A stretch of 16,272 nucleotides of DNA from Candidatus Thorarchaeota archaeon (GTDB taxonomy: Archaea > Asgardarchaeota > Thorarchaeia > Thorarchaeales > Thorarchaeaceae): contig JAEOUN010000061.1 of the NCBI GenBank assembly GCA_016839245.1, positions 1-16,272 on the forward strand. Direction: 5' to 3'. The notes under the pieces were generated by a model. It did no database searches and was not told the DNA's origin. It was given only the letters and a program-made list of their open reading frames with translations. Below are positions 1-6,896 of this stretch, piece after piece. Numbering within the stretch: position 1 is the first letter of the stretch; every line of letters begins with the position of its first letter. The position numbers were made by a program, and so were the translations under genes.

Positions 1-2603
1 CAGAGTAAATCCGTTCCTATGTCGATCTCATCAAGGTCATCAAGACCGTCATAATCTGCATCGCCTACTGAGATTCCAAGTTGATCAAGGATATCCCGAA
101 TCTCATCAATATCACCTGTAAAGGACTGGCTGATGAGTTGCAGCTGAGCAATATCATTATCGACAAGTGCAGCTAGTAGTTGAAGTTCTGTAGAATTCGC
201 TCCCAGTTGATAGATGACATCCAACAATAGACTTGCATTACCAGTTAAGTGAGTGAAGAGAGTCTGAATAGCAGTGTTGTTCCCGTCGAGCCAAGAGATG
301 ACCTGTTGAATCAAGGTTGCATTTCCATCGAGGTTTCTGTATATCGTTGTGTACCAAGACTGAGGCATTGAAGGATAAGACATAGGATCTAATGGATTAG
401 AACCATATTCCACCTCATAACCATCCAAAAAATTGTCGCAGTCCGTATCAATGCAGGTTGGACTAGTACCAAGCAGTTCTTCTTCTTTATCAGTAAGTCC
501 ATCCATATCAGTGTCTTCTGTCAACACGCACACAAAACAATCGTATCCTTCATTATATGTCGAATCGATAGCAGATGCAGTGGGGAAATCTGATGAGTAG
601 GTCGAGCCTGTGATATAGACATCGCAATCTTCAACAGCGATCCCATATCCCGTTTCGGCATTATTTCCTCCTATGAACGTGCTATAATCAATAGAGATAC
701 CAGTTGCTGCAAATCTAGTGACGAAGCAATCGACTATTCCGTTGTATGTTGGATCATATGCTTTTATGCTTGGAAAATCGCTTGAGGAAGTGCTTCCCGT
801 TAAGTATGCATATCCATCTTCTACTGCAATACTATACCCCTCATCACTACTTGATCCTCCGAGATATGTGCTATAGACCAGTGATGATCCACTGGTTGCT
901 AGTTTTGTTAGGAAACAGTCACTTGATCCACTAAGAGTCTGGTCATAGCTACTCAGGAATGGAAAAGCACTTGAAGATGTAGTACCAGTGATGTATGCAT
1001 ACCCACTTTCTACAGCGATACCGTTTCCAACATCGTTAGATGTTCCTCCAAGGAATGTACTGTATACCAGAGATTGCCCATTAGTAGAAAACTTGGTTAT
1101 GAAACAATCATTGCCGCCATTTTGTGATGAATCATATGCAAGAAGGGTTGGAAATCCTGCAGAATCAGTATATCCTGTAAGATATGCATACCCACTCTCA
1201 ATAGCGATATCATTACTTTCTTCATTACTAGAACCTCCAATGAAAGTACTAAAAATAAGAGTGGTTCCATTAGCAGCGAACTTAGTGAGGAAACAATCTT
1301 CGTTTCCATTGTGGCTCGAGTCGTATGCATTGATTGTAGGAAATCCAGTTGATGTTGTGTAACCAGTGACAAATACGCAGCTGTCCTCTACAGCAATACC
1401 TAATCCATAATCGCCACTTGATCCTCCTAAATATGTGCTATAAACAAGAGCTGACCCATTTGCTGCTAATTTTGTAACAAAACAATCATAGACTCCTCCA
1501 TTATAGGTCGAATCATATGCATTGCTAGTCGGGAAATCGGTTGACCATGTGTAACCTGCAATATACACGCATCCATCCTCTACATCGATATCCTTTCCAT
1601 AGTCCTTATCGGTTCCTCCAATGAAAGTGCTATAGATGAGAGTCTGATTATCAGAGTCTAGCTTTGTCACAAAGCAATCCTCGTACACGCTATTGAGAGT
1701 CTCGTCATAGCCATTGAGGGTTGGGTAATCTACTGATGTTGTATAACCAGTGATGTATGTATAGCCATCTTCAGTGGCGATACTCCATCCCTGTTCAGAG
1801 CTTGATCCTCCAAGGTATGTACTAAAAATGAGAATTGGATCAATTGTGAGTTCCAAAGAGGTTGAGTAATCAGCAGTACGAAATCCTATTGTATTTCTGT
1901 CCAATTTCTGAAATATACAATCGACATCTGTGTTCTCAGCATCATTTTGGTATGCTAATAATCCTGAATCTTTGAGAGACACTCCACCAATAGACACAAT
2001 CAAACAATCATTCTCGATAATCATACCATCAGCATTTGGGTATTTCATTTCGATGAGATCCGCATTTGCATTTGGTGCTATGATAAATTCATATTTTAAG
2101 CTGCCATTGATTTGTTCATAGACAAGATCAATACCAGGATAGATGTTTGCGTATCTTAGTGATGCGAAATCTTCCAGACCTGTATACCACAGATCAGGAT
2201 TGCTGCCATAGAGGTAGTTAGTAACTGAACCTGTTTGACTCTCACCTACTGGAATAACTTGATTACTTCCTGGGAACTTGAGTTCTATTAGACTACCATC
2301 AACACAATAGAATACTTCTGATATTCCAAAGTACGCAACAACGTCTACGCCACTGCGACAGACATAGTAAATGCCTTCCTCATTAGGTGCGGCCTGTGAA
2401 AAGAACATTATATTGAGTTTGGCATTTACTTCATCATGTGATTGTGAATCATCATATTCCATATAGTCAATTTCGGGATTACGAAAATTGGGACCAGTAG
2501 TTTTGGTTGTGGAATACCGATTAGCAACCAATGCTACTGGAGCGATTACAAGAAAAAGTATGAATAGCAGAGTGAAACCTCTCTTCAAAATCTTCTCCTC
2601 CAT
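1..2603 (-). CDS. Exported SBBP beta-propeller surface protein (C-terminus outside window)
   Basis: About 867 residues are visible and the frame is open to the window edge, so the stop lies outside. A basic start followed by a hydrophobic stretch (residues about 8-27) looks like a signal peptide or membrane anchor. Residues about 35-255 resemble the domain that commonly precedes SBBP repeats (NYLYGSNPDLW, then YPGIDLVYEQ). Seven blades of about 62 residues follow (about 261-695), each opening with ST(Y/F)(L/I)GG and carrying DCF(V/L/I). Next come two Asp-rich, calcium-type repeats (DTDMDG, DTDCDN), six 14-residue repeats (758-841), and another Asp repeat. The likely role is extracellular binding or adhesion, which is inference; no enzyme motif is visible. 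ATG at 2603 gives the longest form, but its own GGAGGAG could be the ribosome site for an in-frame TTG at 2588, giving MKRGFTLLF. Family assignment is firm; function is not known. Confidence 0.93.
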   Translation of the reverse strand, partial: MEEKILKRGFTLLFILFLVIAPVALVANRYSTTKTTGPNFRNPEIDYMEYDDSQSHDEVNAKLNIMFFSQAAPNEEGIYYVCRSGVDVVAYFGISEVFYCVDGSLIELKFPGSNQVIPVGESQTGSVTNYLYGSNPDLWYTGLEDFASLRYANIYPGIDLVYEQINGSLKYEFIIAPNANADLIEMKYPNADGMIIENDCLIVSIGGVSLKDSGLLAYQNDAENTDVDCIFQKLDRNTIGFRTADYSTSLELTIDPILIFSTYLGGSSSEQGWSIATEDGYTYITGYTTSVDYPTLNGYDETLNSVYEDCFVTKLDSDNQTLIYSTFIGGTDKDYGKDIDVEDGCVYIAGYTWSTDFPTSNAYDSTYNGGVYDCFVTKLAANGSALVYSTYLGGSSGDYGLGIAVEDSCVFVTGYTTSTGFPTINAYDSSHNGNEDCFLTKFAANGTTLIFSTFIGGSSNEESNDIAIESGYAYLTGYTDSAGFPTLLAYDSSQNGGNDCFITKFSTNGQSLVYSTFLGGTSNDVGNGIAVESGYAYITGTTSSSAFPFLSSYDQTLSGSSDCFLTKLATSGSSLVYSTYLGGSSSDEGYSIAVEDGYAYLTGSTSSSDFPSIKAYDPTYNGIVDCFVTRFAATGISIDYSTFIGGNNAETGYGIAVEDCDVYITGSTYSSDFPTASAIDSTYNEGYDCFVCVLTEDTDMDGLTDKEEELLGTSPTCIDTDCDNFLDGYEVEYGSNPLDPMSYPSMPQSWYTTIYRNLDGNATLIQQVISWLDGNNTAIQTLFTHLTGNASLLLDVIYQLGANSTELQLLAALVDNDIAQLQLISQSFTGDIDEIRDILDQLGISVGDADYDGLDDLDEIDIGTDLL
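81..332 (-). repeat. Six perfect-length 14-residue tandem repeats (42-nt units)
   Basis: Between the calcium-type repeats lie six consecutive 14-residue units with no insertions: LDGNATLIQQVISW, LDGNNTAIQTLFTH, LTGNASLLLDVIYQ, LGANSTELQLLAAL, VDNDIAQLQLISQS and FTGDIDEIRDILDQ. Position 1 is hydrophobic, position 4 is Asn or Asp, and positions 8, 11 and usually 12 are hydrophobic. Fourteen residues equals two heptads, so a helical or coiled-coil stalk with a polar Asn/Asp layer is plausible. That structural reading is inference. Confidence 0.8.
520..1823 (-). repeat. Seven tandem SBBP blades encoded in about 186-nt units
   Basis: Seven in-frame units of about 62 codons run down the minus strand. 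Each has ST(Y/F)(L/I)GG, a (V/I)(E)(D/S)G.(A/V)Y(I/L)TG-like strand, an (F/Y)P strand, and DCF(V/L/I)(T)K(L/F). Seven units match a closed seven-bladed propeller, although blade number is inferred from the count alone. The DNA copies have diverged, so the repeat is at protein level and not a recent DNA duplication. Confidence 0.9.
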
Positions 2604-2880
2604 GCGAAATTTATCTATTGAATTGATTAGATAATAACCTTGTATTCGTAATCGCCGCTTAATTTGTGTTGTGAGAGTGCTATGATTGAGTAGCGTTTCT
2701 TCAAGACTGTTTATCATGTCTCAATTGTCACAGGAATAGATAAAATTCATTCAGTTACCTCGAATTGGGGTTATTGCTTTTGACATTCGGAGGTAGGAGT
2801 AATTTTCAGGTCTCTGAAAAAGACTAGTTCATAGATACTGTTCGGGATAGTCTTGATATCTTCTATCATGAACATTATGA

Positions 2881-2919
2881 GATAAAAAAGGGAAGAATAG
2901 GTTGGGATGAATCCCACCC
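2881..2919 (-). terminator. Terminator-like hairpin after the zinc-ribbon remnant
   Basis: TGGGA and TCCCA flank a TGAA loop, with two further G-C pairs outside one mismatch. On the minus strand a T run (opposite 2884-2889) follows within about 15 bases. No intact minus-strand gene ends here, which is why it is linked to the remnant at 2929-2967. Confidence 0.35.
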
Positions 2920-2928
2920 CTTCAGTGT

Positions 2929-2967
2929 TTATACTATCTTGGTTCCACAGTCGACAATGAATATTAA
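2929..2967 (-). pseudogene. Possible remnant of a zinc-ribbon C-terminus
   Basis: The minus strand reads LIFIVDCGTKIV and then TAA, closed upstream by a TGA at 2968-2970. The final codons, GGA ACC AAG ATA then a codon and TAA, match the last codons of the intact SPFH/zinc-ribbon gene (3882-4763), which ends CGTKIG. Like that gene, it is followed by a hairpin (2900-2919) and a T run on the transcribed strand. This could be the decayed tail of a related gene, or chance: only about 12 codons are involved. Confidence 0.3.
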
Positions 2968-3082
2968 TCAATGGTGGTCTTCGTTAGGAATCAGAAACAG
3001 ATAACATTTTTTTCGATTGAAAATTTTGGTACAAACATAGCTATTTGCTACAATCCTTAATTGTCTTCAAGTTCTGAAACTC

Positions 3083-3286
3083 ATGATGATAGAAAATCAG
3101 TCGCTTTACCAGGAAGGAATGGGAAACACGAAATCGCTCCTTCTTTTCCTGACAGTAATCACATGTATTCTTTGGCTTATTGGACTCATTTTTGAGATCT
3201 TCCCCAAAAATCATTGGAGCCTAGTAATTGTAATTGTCAGCTCAGTTATCTGGGTAACTACTGGTTACTATTTTATTCAGAAATAA
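3083..3286 (+). CDS. Small two-helix membrane protein, unknown function
   Basis: A 67-residue protein with two clear hydrophobic segments (about 19-38 and 46-64) separated by a short FPKNHW loop, with few charges inside the helices. No recognised family. The start is uncertain: ATG 3083 and ATG 3086 are adjacent, and ATG 3119 is directly preceded by AGGAAGGA, which is rather close for a ribosome site. The neighbour at 3368 encodes another two-helix protein on the same strand 81 bases on, so the two may be co-transcribed. Support comes from the clean two-helix pattern; short length keeps confidence moderate. Confidence 0.55.
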   Translation: MMIENQSLYQEGMGNTKSLLLFLTVITCILWLIGLIFEIFPKNHWSLVIVIVSSVIWVTTGYYFIQK

Positions 3287-3367
3287 GAAGAAAGAGCTAG
3301 TATAGGTTTAGTTCAAATCAGTAAATGCTTGTCAACCTTTATTTGAATTCAAATCAACAAAATCATA

Positions 3368-3586
3368 GTGAATTTTATGCCTTCGAACAAAACACGGCAT
3401 GCTGTCGATTTTTCGATTAGTAGTTGCTTTATCATTATCAGCTTGAGCTTTGCAGTTGCTGCTGCATTGTTTCTTGAAAATATGGGTTCCATGTACTTTT
3501 TCCTCCCTATTATCATAGCAGTCATATTCGGTATGATTGGTTCCTATCTTGCCTTTAGAGCAGTACAGAATATGCTTAGTGGCTGA
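3368..3586 (+). CDS. Small two-helix membrane protein, unknown function
   Basis: A 72-residue protein with a short basic N-terminus and two hydrophobic segments (about 16-36 and 43-64). The longest form starts with GTG at 3368 (MNFMPSNK); ATG 3377 is an equally good start. No known family is recognised. The stop codon is followed immediately by nine T residues, a typical archaeal transcript end, which supports a real gene. It lies downstream of the 67-residue membrane gene on the same strand. The sequences of the two are not obviously related. Confidence 0.55.
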   Translation: MNFMPSNKTRHAVDFSISSCFIIISLSFAVAAALFLENMGSMYFFLPIIIAVIFGMIGSYLAFRAVQNMLSG

Positions 3587-3595
3587 TTTTTTTTT
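3587..3595 (+). terminator. Oligo-T transcription terminator
   Basis: Nine consecutive T residues begin directly after the TGA of the 72-residue membrane gene. Archaeal RNA polymerase is known to terminate at such runs without a hairpin. Confidence 0.6.
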
Positions 3596-3628
3596 AATGC
3601 TCAATGAATTTCATCGCTAACTGCACAA

Positions 3629-3652
3629 GAAAAGGGTGAATCTACCCTTTTC
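3629..3652. terminator. Perfect 9-bp hairpin in the convergent gap
   Basis: GAAAAGGGT and ACCCTTTTC flank a six-base loop (GAATCT). It sits between the plus-strand gene ending at 3586 and a possible zinc-ribbon remnant read from the minus strand (3684-3737). The direction it serves is unclear; it may be a back-up terminator for either strand. Confidence 0.5.
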
Positions 3653-3683
3653 CTACAAACAAGTGAGAGGATCTCAGAGAGTA

Positions 3684-3737
3684 TTATGAATGAATTAACA
3701 ATAGTGCACCACAATCGACACAACTTGTACTTTTCCG
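3684..3737 (-). pseudogene. Second possible zinc-ribbon remnant
   Basis: The minus strand reads RKSTSCVDCGALLLIHS then TAA, closed upstream by a TAA at 3738-3740. It shows a zinc-knuckle CxxCG. The DNA TGTCGATTGTGG matches TGTCGACTGTGG in the remnant near 2950 at 11 of 12 bases. A hairpin follows at 3629-3652. No upstream coding frame is visible, so it would be only the tail of a lost gene; chance similarity is possible. Confidence 0.25.
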
Positions 3738-3829
3738 TTATATCGAACTGCTCATTAAAAAAAGGCTCTTCATATACGATCGATATTGCTTCACGATGGT
3801 TTTTGAAATATGTGGTAAAACCCATTTAA

Positions 3830-3870
3830 CAAAAAAAAACGAGAACTGGTTGGGCAAAATTACCCAACCA
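3830..3870 (-). terminator. Intrinsic-type terminator of the SPFH/zinc-ribbon gene
   Basis: A perfect 8-bp stem, TGGTTGGG and CCCAACCA (3847-3870), with an 8-base loop starts 11 bases after the stop of the minus-strand gene. About seven bases further on, the transcribed strand carries a run of about ten T residues. Position and T run both fit termination of that gene. Confidence 0.75.
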
Positions 3871-3881
3871 ATTTTTCGTAA

Positions 3882-4763
3882 TTATCCTATCTTGGTTCCG
3901 CAGTTGGGACAGAACTTGGCACCATTGAGTGCTGTACCACAGTTCGGACAGAACTTAGCACCGGCTGGGGCTGTTCCGCCTCCACCGCCACTTCCACCAC
4001 CCATCATTCCTGCTGCTGCACCCATAAAGCCCATGCCTGCGCCAAAGCCTGCACCAGGGCTTTTTCCTAGAGATTCAGCTGAAGACTTGACGGTCTCAGA
4101 ACCCAACAGCTGTGATCCACTCACGCCACCAGTCTTCATGAAGAAGAGTCGCTCTCTATACTTCTCAGTGGTATCAATGCCTTCGAACTTCAAGTCTACA
4201 AGTTCAAGACCAATTCTCTCAAAGTTCATGCGGACCTGTGTCTTGACCTTTAGTGAGGTCTCGTCAAGCTGTGTGAAGACTGCTTGCAGGTCATAGTGTG
4301 CGAACTCGTCAATGATTCTCTCGTTCATGAATGAGCGCAGGAAGTCATTGACTTTCTGAGTTGAGAATGCATTCTGATTAGAAACAACTTCCATCACGAA
4401 GATCTTTGGTTCTTTTACTCTAAACCAGAAATTACCATGGAACATTAACGGAGCAAGATCGCTTGTCTGTCCTCTCCCACCATACTTGCCTTGGAATTGT
4501 GACCTTGAAATGAAGATACAGGTGGCTTCAAAGACATCACCCTTGATTTTCTTCTGTAACCATCCAACAAGACCTGGCATACTACTGGTGGTCAATTTAT
4601 GGCGGCCCGCTAGGAATGTGTCCAGAGCCTGTCCATCTCTATAGAAGATGGCTGCTTGGTTTTCCATTACAATGAGTTGCGAACCCCATTCTATTCTGTT
4701 GTCTGGGTATCTCCAGACGATGTGATCAGGACTGGCATTCGTCCATTCTATACTGTCAGCCAA
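3882..4763 (-). CDS. SPFH-like protein with C-terminal double zinc ribbon
   Basis: This 293-residue protein belongs to the group often annotated as stomatin/prohibitin-like or 'virion core protein' with a zinc ribbon. Residues about 14-210 form the SPFH-like body (IEWGSQLIVMENQAAIFYRDG, then FEGIDTTEKYRERLFF). A Gly/Ala/Met-rich flexible linker (about 236-268) follows. The end holds two copies of GAKFCPNCGT (269-278 and 281-290), each giving one CxxC knuckle (C272/C275, C285/C288), so together they probably bind one zinc. There is no membrane helix, unlike classical stomatins. The start is TTG at 4763, with a weak GGTG upstream and a TTTAAAAC TATA-like box at about 4813-4820. Relatives are thought to be membrane-associated scaffolds; the partner is unknown here. 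A helical protein that may belong with it is encoded at 8251-8811. Confidence 0.88.
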   Translation of the reverse strand: MADSIEWTNASPDHIVWRYPDNRIEWGSQLIVMENQAAIFYRDGQALDTFLAGRHKLTTSSMPGLVGWLQKKIKGDVFEATCIFISRSQFQGKYGGRGQTSDLAPLMFHGNFWFRVKEPKIFVMEVVSNQNAFSTQKVNDFLRSFMNERIIDEFAHYDLQAVFTQLDETSLKVKTQVRMNFERIGLELVDLKFEGIDTTEKYRERLFFMKTGGVSGSQLLGSETVKSSAESLGKSPGAGFGAGMGFMGAAAGMMGGGSGGGGGTAPAGAKFCPNCGTALNGAKFCPNCGTKIG

Positions 4764-4942
4764 TTTTTAACACCCGTTACTAATCGAGTTCTGATTGTCA
4801 TAAGTTATCATAGGTTTTAAACATTGACATGGTAGGCTCTCTCCTAATTTGGAGGTCAAAATTGCCATTTAGTTAATGTTATCTACTCTCAATTGGAGAA
4901 ATCGTAGTTCGAATTGCGTGCTTACAAGCAATTAATTATCGA
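4764..4942. promoter_or_regulatory. Divergent promoter region with two dyads
   Basis: This gap serves the SPFH-like gene (minus) and the four-helix membrane gene (plus). A TATA-like TTTAAAAC (minus strand, about 4813-4820) would place the SPFH transcript start near 4790. Two similar dyads lie upstream: CTCC-TAATTT-GGAG (4841-4854) and TCTC-AATTG-GAGA (4887-4899). They resemble each other and could be sites for one regulator. No protein is known to bind them. Confidence 0.4.
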
Positions 4943-5422
4943 GTGACAGTCACCTTCGAGCGTGTATTAACTTTGAGCGATGAAACTTCCTCTCCTCCTG
5001 ACGAATCAAAATCCAAGGATGAACGACCTTCAACTCGTCACTTCAATCCATTGGTTAACTATTTGTTCTATACAATCATTGTTGTTGTAACATATGGTAT
5101 CTATTTCATCGAGCAAGGATTCATTGGTGTCATAACTCTCATGTTATTCTTTGTCGTTCGCCTTGTTCGGGATACTATTTACGTTGTCAAGAAATACGAG
5201 TATAAGTTTGCAAAGCAAGCCGCTGTGATAAACCTAATTTATTCGATGTTTTTTTTTATTATCCTCGTAATCAACGGAATTGCATTGACCCAGAATCAGT
5301 CCGTCATCATTTTTCAGAATTTCAGTGATCTGACAACATGGACTCCACTCTTCATCATGGGCGGTGTCTTTGGAATGGCAAATATCAAGAGAATGTGGGG
5401 ATCAAGGAATGACATCTTCTAA
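4943..5422 (+). CDS. Four-helix membrane protein, unknown function
   Basis: A 159-residue protein with a charged, probably disordered N-terminus rich in Ser, Asp, Glu and Lys (residues 1-33), then four hydrophobic segments at about 38-55, 57-73, 93-114 and 132-147. A basic loop (KKYEYKFAKQ, about 83-92) separates helices 2 and 3, suggesting that it faces the cytoplasm. No family is recognised. The start is GTG at 4943; an in-frame TTG at 4973 is an alternative. Its stop overlaps the stop of the convergent metallo-hydrolase gene by 3-4 bases, so no separate terminator fits between them. It is divergent from the SPFH-like gene and shares that promoter region. Confidence 0.75.
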   Translation: MTVTFERVLTLSDETSSPPDESKSKDERPSTRHFNPLVNYLFYTIIVVVTYGIYFIEQGFIGVITLMLFFVVRLVRDTIYVVKKYEYKFAKQAAVINLIYSMFFFIILVINGIALTQNQSVIIFQNFSDLTTWTPLFIMGGVFGMANIKRMWGSRNDIF

Positions 5423-6174
5423 ATGTTAATCGACATTAAATCTTCTCCAAGAATAACCTCTGCCTTTGTGTTTCTTCTTACAATGTCAGTGACTTCTTCC
5501 TTGTTATCAACAACCTCAGGAGTCAAGTGAGTCAAGACCACTTTCCTTGGTTGTGCCTGCTCAACTAATTCTGCAAGTTCACTTGGCGAGGTATGTACAC
5601 CTTCTGGATGGTCGCCATCAAGCCAATTGCATTCATGAATGAGGACATCTACACCTTTTGCTAGATTCACTATCTCTTTGCATGGTGCTGTATCCGCTGA
5701 ATATACAACTACCTTGTCATCGACCTCAAGTCTTAGAGCTCGCGTATCAATGGTGCTATGTTTTGTCGGAACATTAATCACCTTGGCGCATCCGCAGTTA
5801 GTTTCTTCATGTTTTTGGAGAATTATTGATCTGAGTGGGAGTCGTCCATTAGCATATGGATAAGCTGTATCAAAGATGCCCTTCCACCATGTTTCAATGA
5901 ATGGAGGTCCATAGACATTTAGTGGCTTGTTATGTCCTTGAAGCCATAGACTCTGACAAAGCATTGCAAAATCAGAGCAGTGATCAATATGGAAATGAGT
6001 GATGAATATTGAACTAATGGTTCCCAAATCAAATCCCAATTGATTCATCCGATAATATGTGCCTGTTCCAATATCAAAGAGAATTCTATCTTCTTCGAGT
6101 TCAATAAGTATTCCTGCTTGCACTCTCTTAGGGTCTGGAGTAGATGTTCCTGTTCCTAGTAAGATGACCTTCAT
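5419..6174 (-). CDS. RNase Z-like metallo-beta-lactamase-fold hydrolase
   Basis: A 251-residue protein with the beta-lactamase fold and RNase Z-type ligand set: HFHIDH (H60, H62, D64, H65), H139 in KHST, D161 in SADT, H194 in HTSPSE, and H216 in the C-terminal LTHL. N-terminal MKVILLGTGTSTP is typical. Ligands suggest two zinc ions. Family members process tRNA 3' ends or cleave other phosphodiesters or small esters. It is shorter than usual archaeal RNase Z (about 300 residues), and I see no Gly/Pro-rich exosite arm that grips tRNA, so a small-molecule or ring-opening hydrolase role is equally possible. The ATG at 6174 has little leader sequence that looks like a ribosome site. It lies 52 bases downstream of the 124-residue gene on the same strand, so the two may be one operon. 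Confidence 0.88.
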   Translation of the reverse strand: MKVILLGTGTSTPDPKRVQAGILIELEEDRILFDIGTGTYYRMNQLGFDLGTISSIFITHFHIDHCSDFAMLCQSLWLQGHNKPLNVYGPPFIETWWKGIFDTAYPYANGRLPLRSIILQKHEETNCGCAKVINVPTKHSTIDTRALRLEVDDKVVVYSADTAPCKEIVNLAKGVDVLIHECNWLDGDHPEGVHTSPSELAELVEQAQPRKVVLTHLTPEVVDNKEEVTDIVRRNTKAEVILGEDLMSINI

Positions 6175-6226
6175 ATCTATCAGTAGACATGATTACATAA
6201 AACCGAATGAGTCTTTCTCTGCCTTT

Positions 6227-6601
6227 TCATGCAGGCTCAGGTTTAATGATATATTCAAAAGTGTTCATTAATAGTCGAAGGTCCTTAACGATTCGTGAAT
6301 GATCGATATTTGGGCTCTTCAGATGCCTCTCAATATCTGGACAGGAAACGTTCTTTGCTGCTCTAAGAACTGCTATGGAGCGTACTCGAATGTATCCCTC
6401 TTCTACTCCTTGCCAGATTTTGTCAAGTGCATTTTGTAGATTTTTCTGCTGGTTAAGAATCTCAATCCTGTCTAATTGGTTGCTTGCATCCTGCATAATG
6501 AGACCCGTCATATACTTAGCCTCATTTAGAAACCGAGTGCCTGGAGATACTAGAGATATGTCTTGGTCTTTGGGTCTCTCACTGGAATATCGCTGATACA
6601 C
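6227..6601 (-). CDS. Hypothetical 124-residue soluble helical protein
   Basis: I do not recognise a family. The protein is predicted largely helical and soluble: a long central helix rich in Gln, Asn and Leu (LDRIEILNQQKNLQNALDKI, about 43-62) and a segment with VRSIAVLRAAKNVSCPDIERHL. There are no metal-binding motifs and one cysteine. The start is GTG at 6601. Upstream, TTAAATA (minus strand, about 6637-6643) is a plausible TATA box, flanked by a small dyad TAGGC-N7-GCCTA (6620-6636). It precedes the metallo-hydrolase gene by 52 bases on the same strand and is probably transcribed with it, but nothing ties the two functionally. Confidence 0.6.
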   Translation of the reverse strand: MYQRYSSERPKDQDISLVSPGTRFLNEAKYMTGLIMQDASNQLDRIEILNQQKNLQNALDKIWQGVEEGYIRVRSIAVLRAAKNVSCPDIERHLKSPNIDHSRIVKDLRLLMNTFEYIIKPEPA

Positions 6602-6782
6602 TCGTGCACACCTAAGATTTAGGCAACAAAGGCCTATTTAACTAGCACTCATTTTATCTTCATGGTTTTATTATTACACCCTCTCTTTCTTCCGGATGGA
6701 AAATGCAAACCATTTTCTTACCACAATCTATTATGAACCAAGAAACGCGCCAATAAGATGGTAAAAAAATAGATAAATCTTA

Positions 6783-6838
6783 GAATAATTCGACATTTGC
6801 CGAATAATTTTTCATAAAAGCAACATCAATTTATACTA
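6783..6838 (+). promoter_or_regulatory. Promoter with upstream dyad for the eight-helix membrane gene
   Basis: TTTATACTA (6830-6838) is a good TATA box and would place transcription start near 6858-6862. About 25 bases upstream lies ATTCG-N8-CGAAT (6788-6805), embedded in a direct repeat of GAATAATT (6783-6790 and 6802-6809). This is a likely regulator site or part of the BRE region; no binding protein is known. Confidence 0.5.
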
Positions 6839-6866
6839 CTTTTGATATTGCTATTAGCAATGCGTG

Positions 6867-6878
6867 GGCCTTCGGGCC
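6867..6878 (+). promoter_or_regulatory. cUUCGg tetraloop hairpin at the predicted mRNA 5' end
   Basis: GGCC-TTCG-GGCC forms a short stem closed by the very stable C(UUCG)G tetraloop. It would sit within about ten bases of the predicted transcript start and just before AAAGGAG (6881-6887). It could shield the 5' end or set ribosome access. If translation starts at GTG 6864 instead, this lies inside the coding region. Confidence 0.5.
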
Positions 6879-6896
6879 AAAAAGGAGAAACTGAAA

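Larger units (their letters stand above)
2604..3082. other. Intergenic region between the SBBP gene and a small membrane gene
   Basis: No convincing intact gene lies here. It must hold the promoter of the minus-strand SBBP gene; an AT-rich tract lies just upstream of 2603 but I cannot pick a clear TATA box. The right half contains a short zinc-ribbon-like gene end and a hairpin on the minus strand, listed separately. Confidence 0.6.

Noticed and set aside
746..1372. Open frames on both strands inside the SBBP gene region (for example 988-1362 plus, 1097-1372 minus)
   Set aside because: They overlap the long continuous minus-strand SBBP frame and exist because its repeats lack stops in other frames; their products show no domain or signal.
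520..1823. Periodic DNA similarity that could be taken for a CRISPR array or DNA satellite
   Set aside because: The period is about 186 bases, copies are diverged at DNA level, and the conservation follows codons of the SBBP blades.
2771..2971. A 66-residue minus-strand frame
   Set aside because: It spans a terminator-like hairpin and reads across the zinc-ribbon-like end in another frame; its composition is not protein-like.
3601..3825. A 74-residue minus-strand frame
   Set aside because: It runs through a perfect hairpin in a convergent gap and has no recognisable features; the CxxC-like signal is in a different frame.
3796..4296. A 166-residue Pro-rich plus-strand frame
   Set aside because: It is the antisense of the Gly-rich linker and zinc ribbon of the SPFH-like gene.
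4885..4898. A 14-base match (TACTCTCAATTGGA) shared with the gap at about 14392-14405
   Set aside because: One copy is in a promoter and the other in a convergent-gene hairpin, so a shared function is unlikely; probably chance in AT-rich DNA.
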